Of a stretch of DNA of 8,728 bases, positions 1 to 5,778 are shown in pieces (the stretch's first letter is position 1; every line of letters starts with the position of its first letter). The notes beneath the pieces are model-generated. The model made no database searches and was not told the origin of the DNA. It saw only the letters and a list, made by a program, of their open reading frames with translations. A program made the position numbers and the translations under genes. Location of the stretch: contig CAKROE010000093.1 in NCBI GenBank assembly GCA_934371915.1, forward strand, positions 1 through 8,728, written 5' to 3'. This DNA comes from an uncultured Blautia sp. GTDB taxonomy: Bacteria; Bacillota; Clostridia; Lachnospirales; Lachnospiraceae.

Positions 1-2
1 GC

Positions 3-284
3 AGTGAACAGTCTCAGATGTTGAAAGCATTGATACCATATGCTTCCTCCAGAAGTCAGCAGTTTCTTGCATTGTATGCCAAGCTTATGGAATTTCAAAA
101 TACATTTGCTTTGTTTCGTGGAGGACAAAATGATGTGCAGATCTGCAGCCTGAAAGGGGATACTGATCCTTTGGAGATGCTGGAAGATATTCGAAAATTC
201 AGTTATGGAAAGAGCCGTCATCAGCTTGACCAGATCAAAGATATGCTTGTAATGATGCAGTTACTAAAGATAATCAACGAATAA
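3..284 (+). CDS. Small hypothetical protein, 5'-truncated by the window edge
   Basis: The reading frame is open from the left edge (codons for SEQSQ precede the first Met at 18) and stops with TAA at 282-284. No Shine-Dalgarno sequence is visible before the ATG at 18, so the true start probably lies upstream and this is the C-terminal part (at least 93 residues). I do not recognise a domain. The visible protein has no signal peptide and no membrane segment. It looks helical, with a basic/hydrophobic first half (MLKALIPYAS...), a short charged middle, and a C-terminal amphipathic helix rich in Met and Leu. Its C-terminal GKS-x6-I segment resembles that of the next gene, 54 bp downstream on the same strand, so the two may be related and cotranscribed. 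Coding status is supported by the clean frame and the paired neighbour. The function is unknown. Confidence 0.7.
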   Translation, partial: SEQSQMLKALIPYASSRSQQFLALYAKLMEFQNTFALFRGGQNDVQICSLKGDTDPLEMLEDIRKFSYGKSRHQLDQIKDMLVMMQLLKIINE

Positions 285-338
285 ACAGGGATTATTAAGA
301 AGAAGTAAAATGATAATAATTGGCAGAAAGGTAAAAAT

Positions 339-623
339 ATGGGCGAAAACAGAAACGAAGACTGGAAAAAAGATCCAAAGCTTGAAAATATTGATGCCGG
401 AAAACTGGATATGCTTCAAAAACTTGCAGAAAAAGGAAGCGGAAAATCCGCTTCCGATATGCTGCCATTTCTTTTGAATGCTGCTGCCTCCGGAAAAAAG
501 AACGGGCTCAATTTCTCACAGAATGAAATCTCAGCAGTTCTTGAAGTAATGAAGACCGGAAAGTCTCCGCAGGAAGCAGCTAAAATTGACAAAATCGTCA
601 ACCTTATGCGAATGATACGATGA
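339..623 (+). CDS. Small hypothetical protein, 94 aa
   Basis: The ATG at 339 follows an AGAAAGG ribosome binding site at 325-331 with 7 nt spacing, and the frame ends at TGA 621-623. The product is a soluble, helical 94-residue protein. It has a charged N-terminus (residues 1-20), a Lys/Gly/Ser-rich stretch around residues 28-40, a hydrophobic helix DMLPFLLNAAA (40-50), and a C-terminal part with GKSPQEAAKI (74-83) followed by a hydrophobic-basic end, IVNLMRMIR. There is no signal peptide, membrane span, zinc site or nucleotide-binding motif. The C-terminal GKS-x6-I-(D/K)(D/K) pattern is shared with the upstream partial gene, suggesting a two-gene unit of related small proteins. It ends tail to tail with pgsA, 32 bp away. 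I do not assign a function. Family membership would need a profile search. Confidence 0.75.
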   Translation: MGENRNEDWKKDPKLENIDAGKLDMLQKLAEKGSGKSASDMLPFLLNAAASGKKNGLNFSQNEISAVLEVMKTGKSPQEAAKIDKIVNLMRMIR

Positions 624-640
624 CAGTATTTTCTGTCATC
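619..640. terminator. Hairpin in the convergent gap, possible weak terminator
   Basis: A perfect 8-bp stem, GATGACAG (619-626) and CTGTCATC (633-640), encloses a 6-nt loop TATTTT. It overlaps the TGA stop of the 94-aa gene and lies 15 bp beyond the pgsA stop. Neither strand has a U-tract after the stem, so it is not a canonical intrinsic terminator. Its place between two convergent gene ends makes a transcript-end or 3'-stabilising role plausible. This is inference. Confidence 0.35.
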
Positions 641-655
641 AGATCTCCCGCCGGA

Positions 656-1195
656 TTATTCCTGCATGGAAAGGACAGATTTGTTCTGCCAGATATATGT
701 GATCAGAGAAATAATGGTCAGTGCAAGAGACAGCCAGATAAAAATCTGTTCCAGTACAACAAAGATTCCGCCAAAATGAAGAATCAGCAAAATAATCATG
801 ATCATCTGGGAGGCAGTTTTAAATTTGCCCCAGTAGTTAGCTGCAATTACAATGCCGTTTTCGGCTGCAATCAGACGGAAGCCGCTGATGATAAATTCAC
901 GGCCGATAATGATGATCACGAACCATGCCGGCAGACGGTTAAGTTCGATCATGCAGATCATCGCAGAGCAAACAAGAAGTTTGTCCGCAAGTGGATCCAT
1001 AAATTTACCAAAGTTGGTAACAAGATTATTTTTGCGTGCCAGATATCCGTCAAACCAGTCGGTAACACTGGCAACTACAAATAATGCAAGTGAAATATAA
1101 CGATTGGCATCACCGCCCCATCCGGTAAGAAGAAAAACAACAAGAAACGGAACGATAATCATTCTGGCAACTGTAAGTTTATTTGGTGTATTCAT
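656..1195 (-). CDS. pgsA: CDP-diacylglycerol--glycerol-3-phosphate 3-phosphatidyltransferase (PgsA)
   Basis: PgsA makes phosphatidylglycerophosphate from CDP-diacylglycerol and sn-glycerol 3-phosphate at the cytoplasmic membrane, the committed step to phosphatidylglycerol and cardiolipin. The 179-residue protein has the usual family length and carries the complete CDP-alcohol phosphotransferase signature DGxxAR-x8-Gxxx-Dxxx-D: D49, G50, A53, R54, G63, D67 and D71, preceded by D46. Several hydrophobic membrane helices are visible: roughly residues 10-25, 32-46, 72-84, 90-106, 130-148 and 150-168. The ATG at 1193-1195 is preceded by AGGAGAG (1203-1209) with 7 nt spacing. The start lies 17 nt inside the 3' end of rimO, so translation is probably coupled to it. 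It is the last gene of the yicC-remA-gmk-rpoZ-rimO-pgsA operon. The choice of PgsA over other CDP-alcohol transferases rests on overall similarity and position. Confidence 0.93.
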   Translation of the reverse strand: MNTPNKLTVARMIIVPFLVVFLLTGWGGDANRYISLALFVVASVTDWFDGYLARKNNLVTNFGKFMDPLADKLLVCSAMICMIELNRLPAWFVIIIIGREFIISGFRLIAAENGIVIAANYWGKFKTASQMIMIILLILHFGGIFVVLEQIFIWLSLALTIISLITYIWQNKSVLSMQE

Positions 1196-2516
1196 CAGTC
1201 AACTCTCCTATCAAATCGTATTCCAAAGCGCCTGTGACGGTTACTTTTGCAAAATCACCGGTAACAAGCAATTCTCCTGTCTGTACAAAGATATATCCGT
1301 CTACTTTCGGGGCATCCCCATAAGTACGGCCAATATAAGCACTTTCACCGGAAACCTTTCCTTCAATCATGACCAGGACTTCCTGTCCGATACGGCCATT
1401 TCCTTTATCAAGGGAAATTTCCTGCTGAAGCTCCATGATCTCATCGCGGCGTGCTTCTTTTACTTCTTCAGGAACCTGACCTTCCATAGTCTCGGCAGGT
1501 GTGCCTTCCTCTGGGGAATACGTAAATACACCCAGACGGTCAAATTCCATCTCATCAACAAATTCCATAAGCTCCTGATGATCTTCTTCTGTCTCACCCG
1601 GGAATCCGGTGATCAGGGAAGTACGGAGCACAATGTCCGGAATTTCACGGCGAAGTTTGGTGATGATATCAATAAGCTGCTGCTTGGAGGTGCGGCGTCC
1701 CATGCGGCGAAGAATCTTGTCACTTGCGTGTTGAATCGGAAGATCCAGATAATGACAGATCTTAGGTTCTTCTTTCATAACCTGGATCAGTTCGTCGTAA
1801 ATTTCTTCCGGATAGCAGTAAAGCACACGGATCCAGCGGATTCCTTTGATCTGACAGAGCTTCTTAAGAAGAAGATGCAGAGTTTTTTTGCCGTAAAGAT
1901 CTGTGCCGTATACGGTGGTTTCCTGTGCAACCAGGATCAGTTCCTTAACACCCTGAGATGCCATATACTCGGCCTGTTTCAGCAGGCGTTCCTCCGGTAC
2001 ACTGCGGAATTTTCCGCGAAGGGATGGGATAATGCAGTAAGTACAGTGCTTATCACAGCCTTCGGCAATCTTGAGATATCCGAAATGTCCTCCGGTAGTG
2101 ATGACTCTGTGGCCGCAGTCTTCCGGAAGCTCATTGATATCGCGGAATTCCTGGAAAACATTTCCTGTCTGCACCTCATTTAAAGCTTTGACGATGTCTC
2201 CGTAAGATGTTGTTCCGAGTACAGCATCAACTTCCGGAATCTCCTGTGTGATTTCTTCCTTGTATCTCTGTGCCATACATCCTGTTACGATCAAAGCCTT
2301 ACAGGTTCCGGATTTCTTGTATTCGGCCATCTCAAGGATGGTGTTGACGCTCTCTTCTTTTGCGTCATGAATAAAACAGCATGTATTAATGACAATCGCA
2401 TCGGCTTCCTCTTCTGAATCGACGATTTTATGACCGTTTGCAGTGAGCAGTCCGAGCATTTCTTCAGAATCAGCAAGGTTTTTATCACAACCCAGTGATA
2501 TAAATAATATTTTCAT
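1179..2516 (-). CDS. rimO: Ribosomal protein S12 (Asp) methylthiotransferase RimO
   Basis: RimO is a radical-SAM enzyme with two iron-sulfur clusters that beta-methylthiolates a conserved aspartate of 30S protein S12. The 445-residue product has the three expected parts. The N-terminal UPF0004 domain has cluster cysteines C10, C46 and C80 (C47 and C72 are also present). The radical-SAM core has the CxxxCxxC motif at C154, C158 and C161 in the context GCDKHCTYCIIPSLRG. A C-terminal TRAM domain spans about 374-442. The GCDKN start and the SLRG sequence after the SAM cysteines fit RimO better than the tRNA enzyme MiaB. The frame is open upstream to 2681, but ATG 2514-2516 is chosen because AGGAGA lies at 2521-2526, the family N-terminus (MKILFISLGC) begins there, and the longer version would run into rpoZ. 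It follows rpoZ by 79 bp, which hold a hairpin, and overlaps pgsA by 17 nt. Confidence 0.96.
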   Translation of the reverse strand: MKILFISLGCDKNLADSEEMLGLLTANGHKIVDSEEEADAIVINTCCFIHDAKEESVNTILEMAEYKKSGTCKALIVTGCMAQRYKEEITQEIPEVDAVLGTTSYGDIVKALNEVQTGNVFQEFRDINELPEDCGHRVITTGGHFGYLKIAEGCDKHCTYCIIPSLRGKFRSVPEERLLKQAEYMASQGVKELILVAQETTVYGTDLYGKKTLHLLLKKLCQIKGIRWIRVLYCYPEEIYDELIQVMKEEPKICHYLDLPIQHASDKILRRMGRRTSKQQLIDIITKLRREIPDIVLRTSLITGFPGETEEDHQELMEFVDEMEFDRLGVFTYSPEEGTPAETMEGQVPEEVKEARRDEIMELQQEISLDKGNGRIGQEVLVMIEGKVSGESAYIGRTYGDAPKVDGYIFVQTGELLVTGDFAKVTVTGALEYDLIGELTDEYTK

Positions 2517-2534
2517 AAAATCTCCTGACAATAC

Positions 2535-2564
2535 ATAATCAGAAGACGGACGCCTTCTGATTAT
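2535..2564 (-). other. Perfect 11-bp hairpin between rpoZ and rimO
   Basis: ATAATCAGAAG (2535-2545) pairs exactly with CTTCTGATTAT (2554-2564), leaving an 8-nt loop. In the operon transcript (minus strand) the hairpin begins about 31 nt after the rpoZ stop and ends 8 nt before the rimO ribosome binding site AGGAGA. It is not followed by a U-tract in that direction, so it is unlikely to be a full terminator. A role in mRNA processing, stability or partial attenuation between the two genes is possible but inferred. On the plus strand it is followed by ATTTTT, which would be a weak terminator for antisense transcripts. Confidence 0.55.
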
Positions 2565-2595
2565 ATTTTTAACTGATATAAATATTGGACAGACT

Positions 2596-2919
2596 TTATT
2601 CGTTATCTTCTGCCGGTGTCTCGGTTGTTTCAGCCGCTTCAGATGTTTCCTCTGCTGCAGATGTGGTGACTTCTTCATCATTTTCGGCAGCAGCTACAAT
2701 CTTAACTTCTCCTTTATAAAGTTCGTCAATAGCAACGGAGAGAGGCTTTTTATCAGCAGCATTCGGTACAAGCGGTTCTGCACCCGCAATGAGCTGTCTT
2801 GCTCTTTTGCTGGTTGCAAGTACCAGAGAATAACGGCTGTTCAGCATCATGGTGTTATCGTCTTCCTCTGCGTTATTGTTAATTGCCTGAATAAGTTCTG
2901 AATATGATGGATGTAACAT
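2596..2919 (-). CDS. rpoZ: DNA-directed RNA polymerase subunit omega
   Basis: Omega wraps the C-terminal tail of beta-prime and helps RNA polymerase assembly and stability. The 107-residue product carries the characteristic core NSRYSLVLATSKRARQL (residues 27-43), followed by the Lys-Pro-Leu and VAIDEL elements (58-67) typical of omega in Gram-positive bacteria. From about residue 79 to the end it has a low-complexity acidic tail rich in Glu, Ala and Thr, which is longer than the compact omega of Bacillus. The N-terminus MLHPSYSEL lacks the MAR motif that forms ppGpp site 1 in proteobacterial omega. ATG 2917-2919 is preceded by AAAGGAGA (2928-2935) at 8 nt spacing, lying inside the end of gmk. 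Only one base separates the gmk stop from this start, which suggests coupled translation. Confidence 0.93.
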   Translation of the reverse strand: MLHPSYSELIQAINNNAEEDDNTMMLNSRYSLVLATSKRARQLIAGAEPLVPNAADKKPLSVAIDELYKGEVKIVAAAENDEEVTTSAAEETSEAAETTETPAEDNE

Positions 2920-2920
2920 T

Positions 2921-3553
2921 TTATTTATCTCCTTTCATAAAGATCCGAGCTTCCTGCTGGATCGTGTTGATGAATTCTTCATTGCGCTGTGCCTTTGCAC
3001 GTTCGCTCAAAATAATCTGGTGAAGGCGGTCTACACAGTCTTCTACCTGGTCATTGACTAAAATATAATCATAAGAAGGCATTCCTTCAGCTTCTTCTGA
3101 TGCACGTCTGAGACGGGATTCGATTACGTCGGCAGTTTCTGTACCACGTCCTATAAGACGATTGCGGAGTTCCTCAAAACTTGGTGGTGTAACAAAGACC
3201 AGAACAGCCTCCGGATTCTTTGCTTTGATCTGCATAGCTCCCTGAATCTCAATCTCAAGAATCACGTTTTTGCCTTTGGCAAGCATTTCTTCTACATAAA
3301 AACGAGGAGTACCATAATAATTGTCTACATATCTGGCGTACTCGAGAAATTCATCATTCTCGATCATGGCTTCTACTTCTTCTTTTGTTTTAAAGAAGTA
3401 TTCGATGCCATCCCGCTCTCCTTCACGGGGATTTCTCGTAGTAACAGAGATTGATAATGCATAATCATCATATTTCTGTATAAGACGTTTCATAACGGTA
3501 CCTTTGCCGGCTCCCGAGAAACCGGAAACAACTGTTAAAACACCTTTACTCAT
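2921..3553 (-). CDS. gmk: Guanylate kinase
   Basis: Gmk phosphorylates GMP (and dGMP) to GDP with ATP and is an essential step in GTP supply. The 210-residue product has the P-loop GFSGAGKGT (residues 11-19) and the GMP-binding segment SVTTRNPREGERDGIEYFF (36-54). It also has the YGTPRF stretch (80-85), and EIEIQGA (100-106) where kinases of this family bind the nucleotide. Length matches the family. The frame is open upstream to 3643, inside remA. ATG 3551-3553 is preferred because AAGGA (3562-3566) lies 8 nt upstream, while the in-frame ATG at 3559 would have only 2 nt spacing. The start overlaps the remA stop region by 8 nt, so the two are probably translationally coupled. In Gram-positive bacteria Gmk is a known direct target of (p)ppGpp inhibition. 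That property is family knowledge and is not shown here. Confidence 0.96.
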   Translation of the reverse strand: MSKGVLTVVSGFSGAGKGTVMKRLIQKYDDYALSISVTTRNPREGERDGIEYFFKTKEEVEAMIENDEFLEYARYVDNYYGTPRFYVEEMLAKGKNVILEIEIQGAMQIKAKNPEAVLVFVTPPSFEELRNRLIGRGTETADVIESRLRRASEEAEGMPSYDYILVNDQVEDCVDRLHQIILSERAKAQRNEEFINTIQQEARIFMKGDK

Positions 3554-3818
3554 GCTCATCTTCCTTTTCTTCGTAATCATATGCTTCTGCAAAACGTCTG
3601 GCAATCGTTTCAGGCTGTAGTGCAGAAAGGACAAGGTAATCATCGGAAGTTACAATAACTGCTTTTGTCTTACGTCCCTGTGTCGCATCGATCAGTTCCC
3701 GTGTACCCTTGATGCTCTGGATCATCCGTTTTACCGGTGCAGCATCCGGACTTACAACCGCAACGATCTTGCGGGAATTTACGACATTTCCAAATCCGAT
3801 GTTGATCAGTTTAGCCAA
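3546..3818 (-). CDS. remA: RemA/YlzA-family DNA-binding regulator (DUF370)
   Basis: The 90-residue protein matches the RemA family throughout: KLINIGFGN at the start, IVAVVSPDAAPVKRMI (18-33), LIDATQGRKTKAVIV (42-56) and LSALQPETIARR (64-75). In Bacillus subtilis RemA activates biofilm matrix and osmoprotection genes and forms ring-like oligomers that bind DNA. Whether it does so here is unknown. The start is TTG (3816-3818), because the conserved family N-terminus begins there and no ATG is available. GGAGG (3829-3833) and a nearer AGGGAAG (3821-3827) precede it. It begins 16 nt after the yicC stop and overlaps gmk by 8 nt, the same yicC-remA-gmk order seen in Bacillus. The protein ends in an acidic tail (YEEKEDEHE). 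Two basic positions noted for DNA binding in Bacillus appear as Lys rather than Arg. Confidence 0.92.
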   Translation of the reverse strand: MAKLINIGFGNVVNSRKIVAVVSPDAAPVKRMIQSIKGTRELIDATQGRKTKAVIVTSDDYLVLSALQPETIARRFAEAYDYEEKEDEHE

Positions 3819-3834
3819 AACTTCCCTGCCTCCG

Positions 3835-4713
3835 TTATTCTATATTCTGAATCTGTTCGCGGATCTTTTCGATTTCCGTTTTCAGATCAATTGCAATATC
3901 CGAAACTTCAAGGTCGCTGGATTTGGAAAGAATCGTATTGGCCTCGCGGTTCATTTCCTGAGCCATAAAATCCATCTTACGTCCGACACCTTCTTTTTCT
4001 TCGAGAATCTTCTGCATTCCATGAATATGGCTGTGCAGACGAACCGTTTCTTCATCATTACAGATCTTATCGGAAAAAAGAACAACTTCCGCTGCGATGC
4101 GGTTGTCGTCAATCTGTGAATCTTCAAGAAGCTCGTGTACCTTCTGTTCCAGCTTCTCGCGGTATTCCTGAACAACTTTCGGAGAACGTTCTTCTACACG
4201 ATTTACCTTTTCGTCCAGACCGGCGAGCTTGTCAAGAAGATCTTCTTTCAGATGCTGTCCCTCTCTGGTCCGTGCCTCAACAAATCGAACACAGGCTTCG
4301 TTAAGTGGTCCTTCGAGAAGTTTCCATAACTGTTCCTCATCCACAGACTGTTCCTCCATGGTCAGGACTTCCGGATATCTGGACAAGGTGGTCACGCGGA
4401 CATCATTTTCCAGATGAAATTCTTCTGCCATCTGATTCAGATAAGAAAGATATTCTGCAGCCAGTTCTTTATTGTATTTGAGCGTGTAATTATTTGAAGT
4501 GTAGTCTTCGTAGGTAATGAATACATCTACCTTACCGCGCTGCATATATTTCTTCATAAGATTACGTACCTGACCCTCAAGCATATTGAAACGCCGTGGC
4601 ATTTTAATATTCAGATCCAGGTACCTGTGATTGACAGATTTCATTTCTACCGTAATACGGCACTGTTCTGTCACTTTTTCTGCATGGCCGAAGCCTGTCA
4701 TACTTTTTATCAT
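3835..4713 (-). CDS. yicC: YicC-family endoribonuclease
   Basis: YicC proteins are conserved bacterial endoribonucleases. The Escherichia coli member acts on RNA in the small-RNA turnover network. The 292-residue product shows the N-terminal family signature MIKSMTGFGHAE followed by VEMKSVNHRYLDLNIKMPR (residues 22-40). The central region is helical and charged, and the C-terminal DUF1732 region is very conserved: EETVRLHSHI (221-230), GVGRKMDFMAQEMNRE (242-257), and the hallmark ending EIEKIREQIQNIE. Length is normal. The frame is open upstream to 4827, but that would cross the promoter. ATG 4711-4713 is chosen because the family N-terminus starts there, with a weak purine-rich site AAAGAGAG (4721-4728) 7 nt upstream. 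It is the first gene of the operon, about 37 nt downstream of the predicted transcription start. Confidence 0.94.
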   Translation of the reverse strand: MIKSMTGFGHAEKVTEQCRITVEMKSVNHRYLDLNIKMPRRFNMLEGQVRNLMKKYMQRGKVDVFITYEDYTSNNYTLKYNKELAAEYLSYLNQMAEEFHLENDVRVTTLSRYPEVLTMEEQSVDEEQLWKLLEGPLNEACVRFVEARTREGQHLKEDLLDKLAGLDEKVNRVEERSPKVVQEYREKLEQKVHELLEDSQIDDNRIAAEVVLFSDKICNDEETVRLHSHIHGMQKILEEKEGVGRKMDFMAQEMNREANTILSKSSDLEVSDIAIDLKTEIEKIREQIQNIE

Positions 4714-4756
4714 AAGTTTTCTCTCTTTGCAAGTCTCATTTTCTACATACAGATTT

Positions 4757-4785
4757 ATTATAGAGCATTCTAAAAAGGTAGTCAA
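4757..4785 (-). promoter_or_regulatory. Sigma-A promoter of the yicC-remA-gmk-rpoZ-rimO-pgsA operon
   Basis: On the minus strand TTGACT (4780-4785) and TATAAT (4757-4762) are separated by exactly 17 bp. This is a perfect -10 box and a -35 box with one mismatch. Upstream of the -35 is an A-rich stretch (GAAAAAGAAA), resembling an UP element. Transcription is predicted to start near 4750, giving a leader of about 37 nt before yicC. No other comparably good promoter is seen within the operon. Confidence 0.85.
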
Positions 4786-4849
4786 TTTCTTTTTCTGACA
4801 TGAAGTTGTTTTTTTATATGAATACACTTTCTTATGCTAACTGGTTACA

Positions 4850-4879
4850 TTGACACATTGCCATGTCACGAGGTACAAT
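4850..4879 (+). promoter_or_regulatory. Sigma-A promoter of the yitT-family gene and rqcH
   Basis: TTGACA (4850-4855) and TACAAT (4874-4879) are separated by 18 bp, giving a perfect -35 box and a -10 box with one mismatch. Transcription should start near 4886, about 28 nt before the ATG at 4914. The spacer holds CATGTCA, part of an inverted repeat with TGACATG at 4796-4802. Together with the leftward promoter this forms a divergent regulatory region of 200 bp that otherwise contains no gene, only AT-rich sequence with a T7 run near 4807. Confidence 0.75.
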
Positions 4880-4913
4880 ATCAGCGAATCATTCAGAAGG
4901 GAATTATATATAA

Positions 4914-5756
4914 ATGAAAGAAAAATTAAAACACTTTTCGCTTCTGACTGTAAGTACGCTGATCATGGCAGTCGGAACATACTTTTTCAAATTTACAAAC
5001 AATTTTACGTTTGGAGGAATCACCGGCCTTGCGGTTCTGGTTGCAGATAAGACATCTATTTCTGCCAGTGACTTTTCTTTCATCGTAAATATGCTGCTTC
5101 TGGTACTCGGATTTGTGGTACTGGGTAAAAAATTTGCCGCAAAGACAGCATATTGCAGTATTCTTCTTTCGGTTGCACTTTCTACACTGGAACGTGTCTG
5201 TCCGATGGATCATCCGCTGACGGATCAGACCATGCTGGAACTCTGTTTTGCGATTGCACTTCCGGCACTTGGATCTGCAATCCTGTTTAATATCGGTTCA
5301 TCAAGTGGCGGTACGGACATCATTGCAATGATACTTAAGAGATACAGCAGTTTTGATATCGGGAAGGCACTTCTTGTGACGGATATTATGATCACTGTTG
5401 CAGGATGTTTTGTTTTTGATATCAAAACCGGACTGTATTCTTTCCTCGGTCTTACGATCCGCTCTTTTATGATCGACAACTTTATTGAGGGATTTAATCT
5501 TTCGAAATATTTCAATGTTGTCTGTGATGAACCGGAACCGATCTGCAATTTCCTTGTTCATGAGCTGCAACGAAGCGCGACGATCGTTCATGCGCAGGGA
5601 GCTTTTTCAGGAAAAGACAAATATATCGTATTTACCGTACTCAGCCGTCCTCAGGCAGTACGTCTTCGTAACTTTATTAAAGAAAACCAGCCGAGTGCAT
5701 TTATGTTGATTTCTAATACAAGCGAAATCATCGGTAAGGGATTCCACAGCATCTGA
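4914..5756 (+). CDS. YitT-family membrane protein with C-terminal DUF2179 domain
   Basis: The 280-residue protein has about five to six hydrophobic segments in its first two thirds (approximately residues 8-24, 33-45, 57-71, 80-92, 108-127 and 152-170). A conserved glycine/serine loop, IGSSSGGTDIIAMI (127-140), is typical of YitT (DUF161) proteins. A cytosolic C-terminal domain of about 80 residues (200-280), with the pattern of DUF2179, carries the ATIVHAQGAFSG segment and an ending SNTSEIIGKGF. Family members are abundant in Firmicutes. They are often annotated as uncharacterised membrane proteins or putative transporters, and no substrate can be read from this sequence. ATG 4914 is preceded by AGAAGGGA about 11 nt upstream, a slightly long spacing. 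It is the first gene after the rightward promoter and lies 22 bp before rqcH, so the two are probably cotranscribed. Confidence 0.88.
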   Translation: MKEKLKHFSLLTVSTLIMAVGTYFFKFTNNFTFGGITGLAVLVADKTSISASDFSFIVNMLLLVLGFVVLGKKFAAKTAYCSILLSVALSTLERVCPMDHPLTDQTMLELCFAIALPALGSAILFNIGSSSGGTDIIAMILKRYSSFDIGKALLVTDIMITVAGCFVFDIKTGLYSFLGLTIRSFMIDNFIEGFNLSKYFNVVCDEPEPICNFLVHELQRSATIVHAQGAFSGKDKYIVFTVLSRPQAVRLRNFIKENQPSAFMLISNTSEIIGKGFHSI

Positions 5757-5764
5757 TACGCACT

Positions 5765-5772
5765 AAAGGAGA
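5765..5772 (+). promoter_or_regulatory. Ribosome binding site of rqcH
   Basis: AAAGGAGA lies 6 nt before the ATG at 5779 and fixes the start of the NFACT gene, inside the 22-bp gap after the yitT-family stop codon. It is the strongest Shine-Dalgarno sequence on the plus strand of this window. Confidence 0.8.
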
Positions 5773-5778
5773 AATAAA

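Noticed and set aside
620..1084. Plus-strand open frame of 154 codons opposite pgsA
   Set aside because: It is the complement of pgsA, whose CDP-alcohol transferase signature is intact. The antisense translation is low-quality, rich in Asn, Lys and His, with no motif.
1104..2183. Long plus-strand open frame of 359 codons opposite rimO
   Set aside because: It is fully antisense to rimO and the 5' part of pgsA, which have complete family motifs. The translation shows no recognisable domain, and no ribosome binding site supports it.
2517..2681. N-terminal extension of rimO by 55 codons
   Set aside because: It would overlap rpoZ by 86 bp, pass through the hairpin and the AGGAGA site, and add a basic segment absent from RimO proteins.
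3554..3643. N-terminal extension of gmk by 28-30 codons
   Set aside because: It lies within remA in another frame. The P-loop normally sits close to the N-terminus, and a good ribosome binding site supports the start at 3553.
4714..4827. N-terminal extension of yicC by 38 codons
   Set aside because: It crosses the predicted -10 and -35 boxes, and the conserved YicC N-terminus begins at 4713.
4714..4913. Possible small RNA or riboswitch in the divergent intergenic region
   Set aside because: The leaders on both sides are short (about 28-37 nt) and no riboswitch-like fold or terminator is visible. The region is explained by two promoters.
5225..5591. Minus-strand open frames of 96-107 codons inside the yitT-family gene
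   Set aside because: They are complement shadows of a well-supported membrane protein gene, without ribosome binding sites or motifs.
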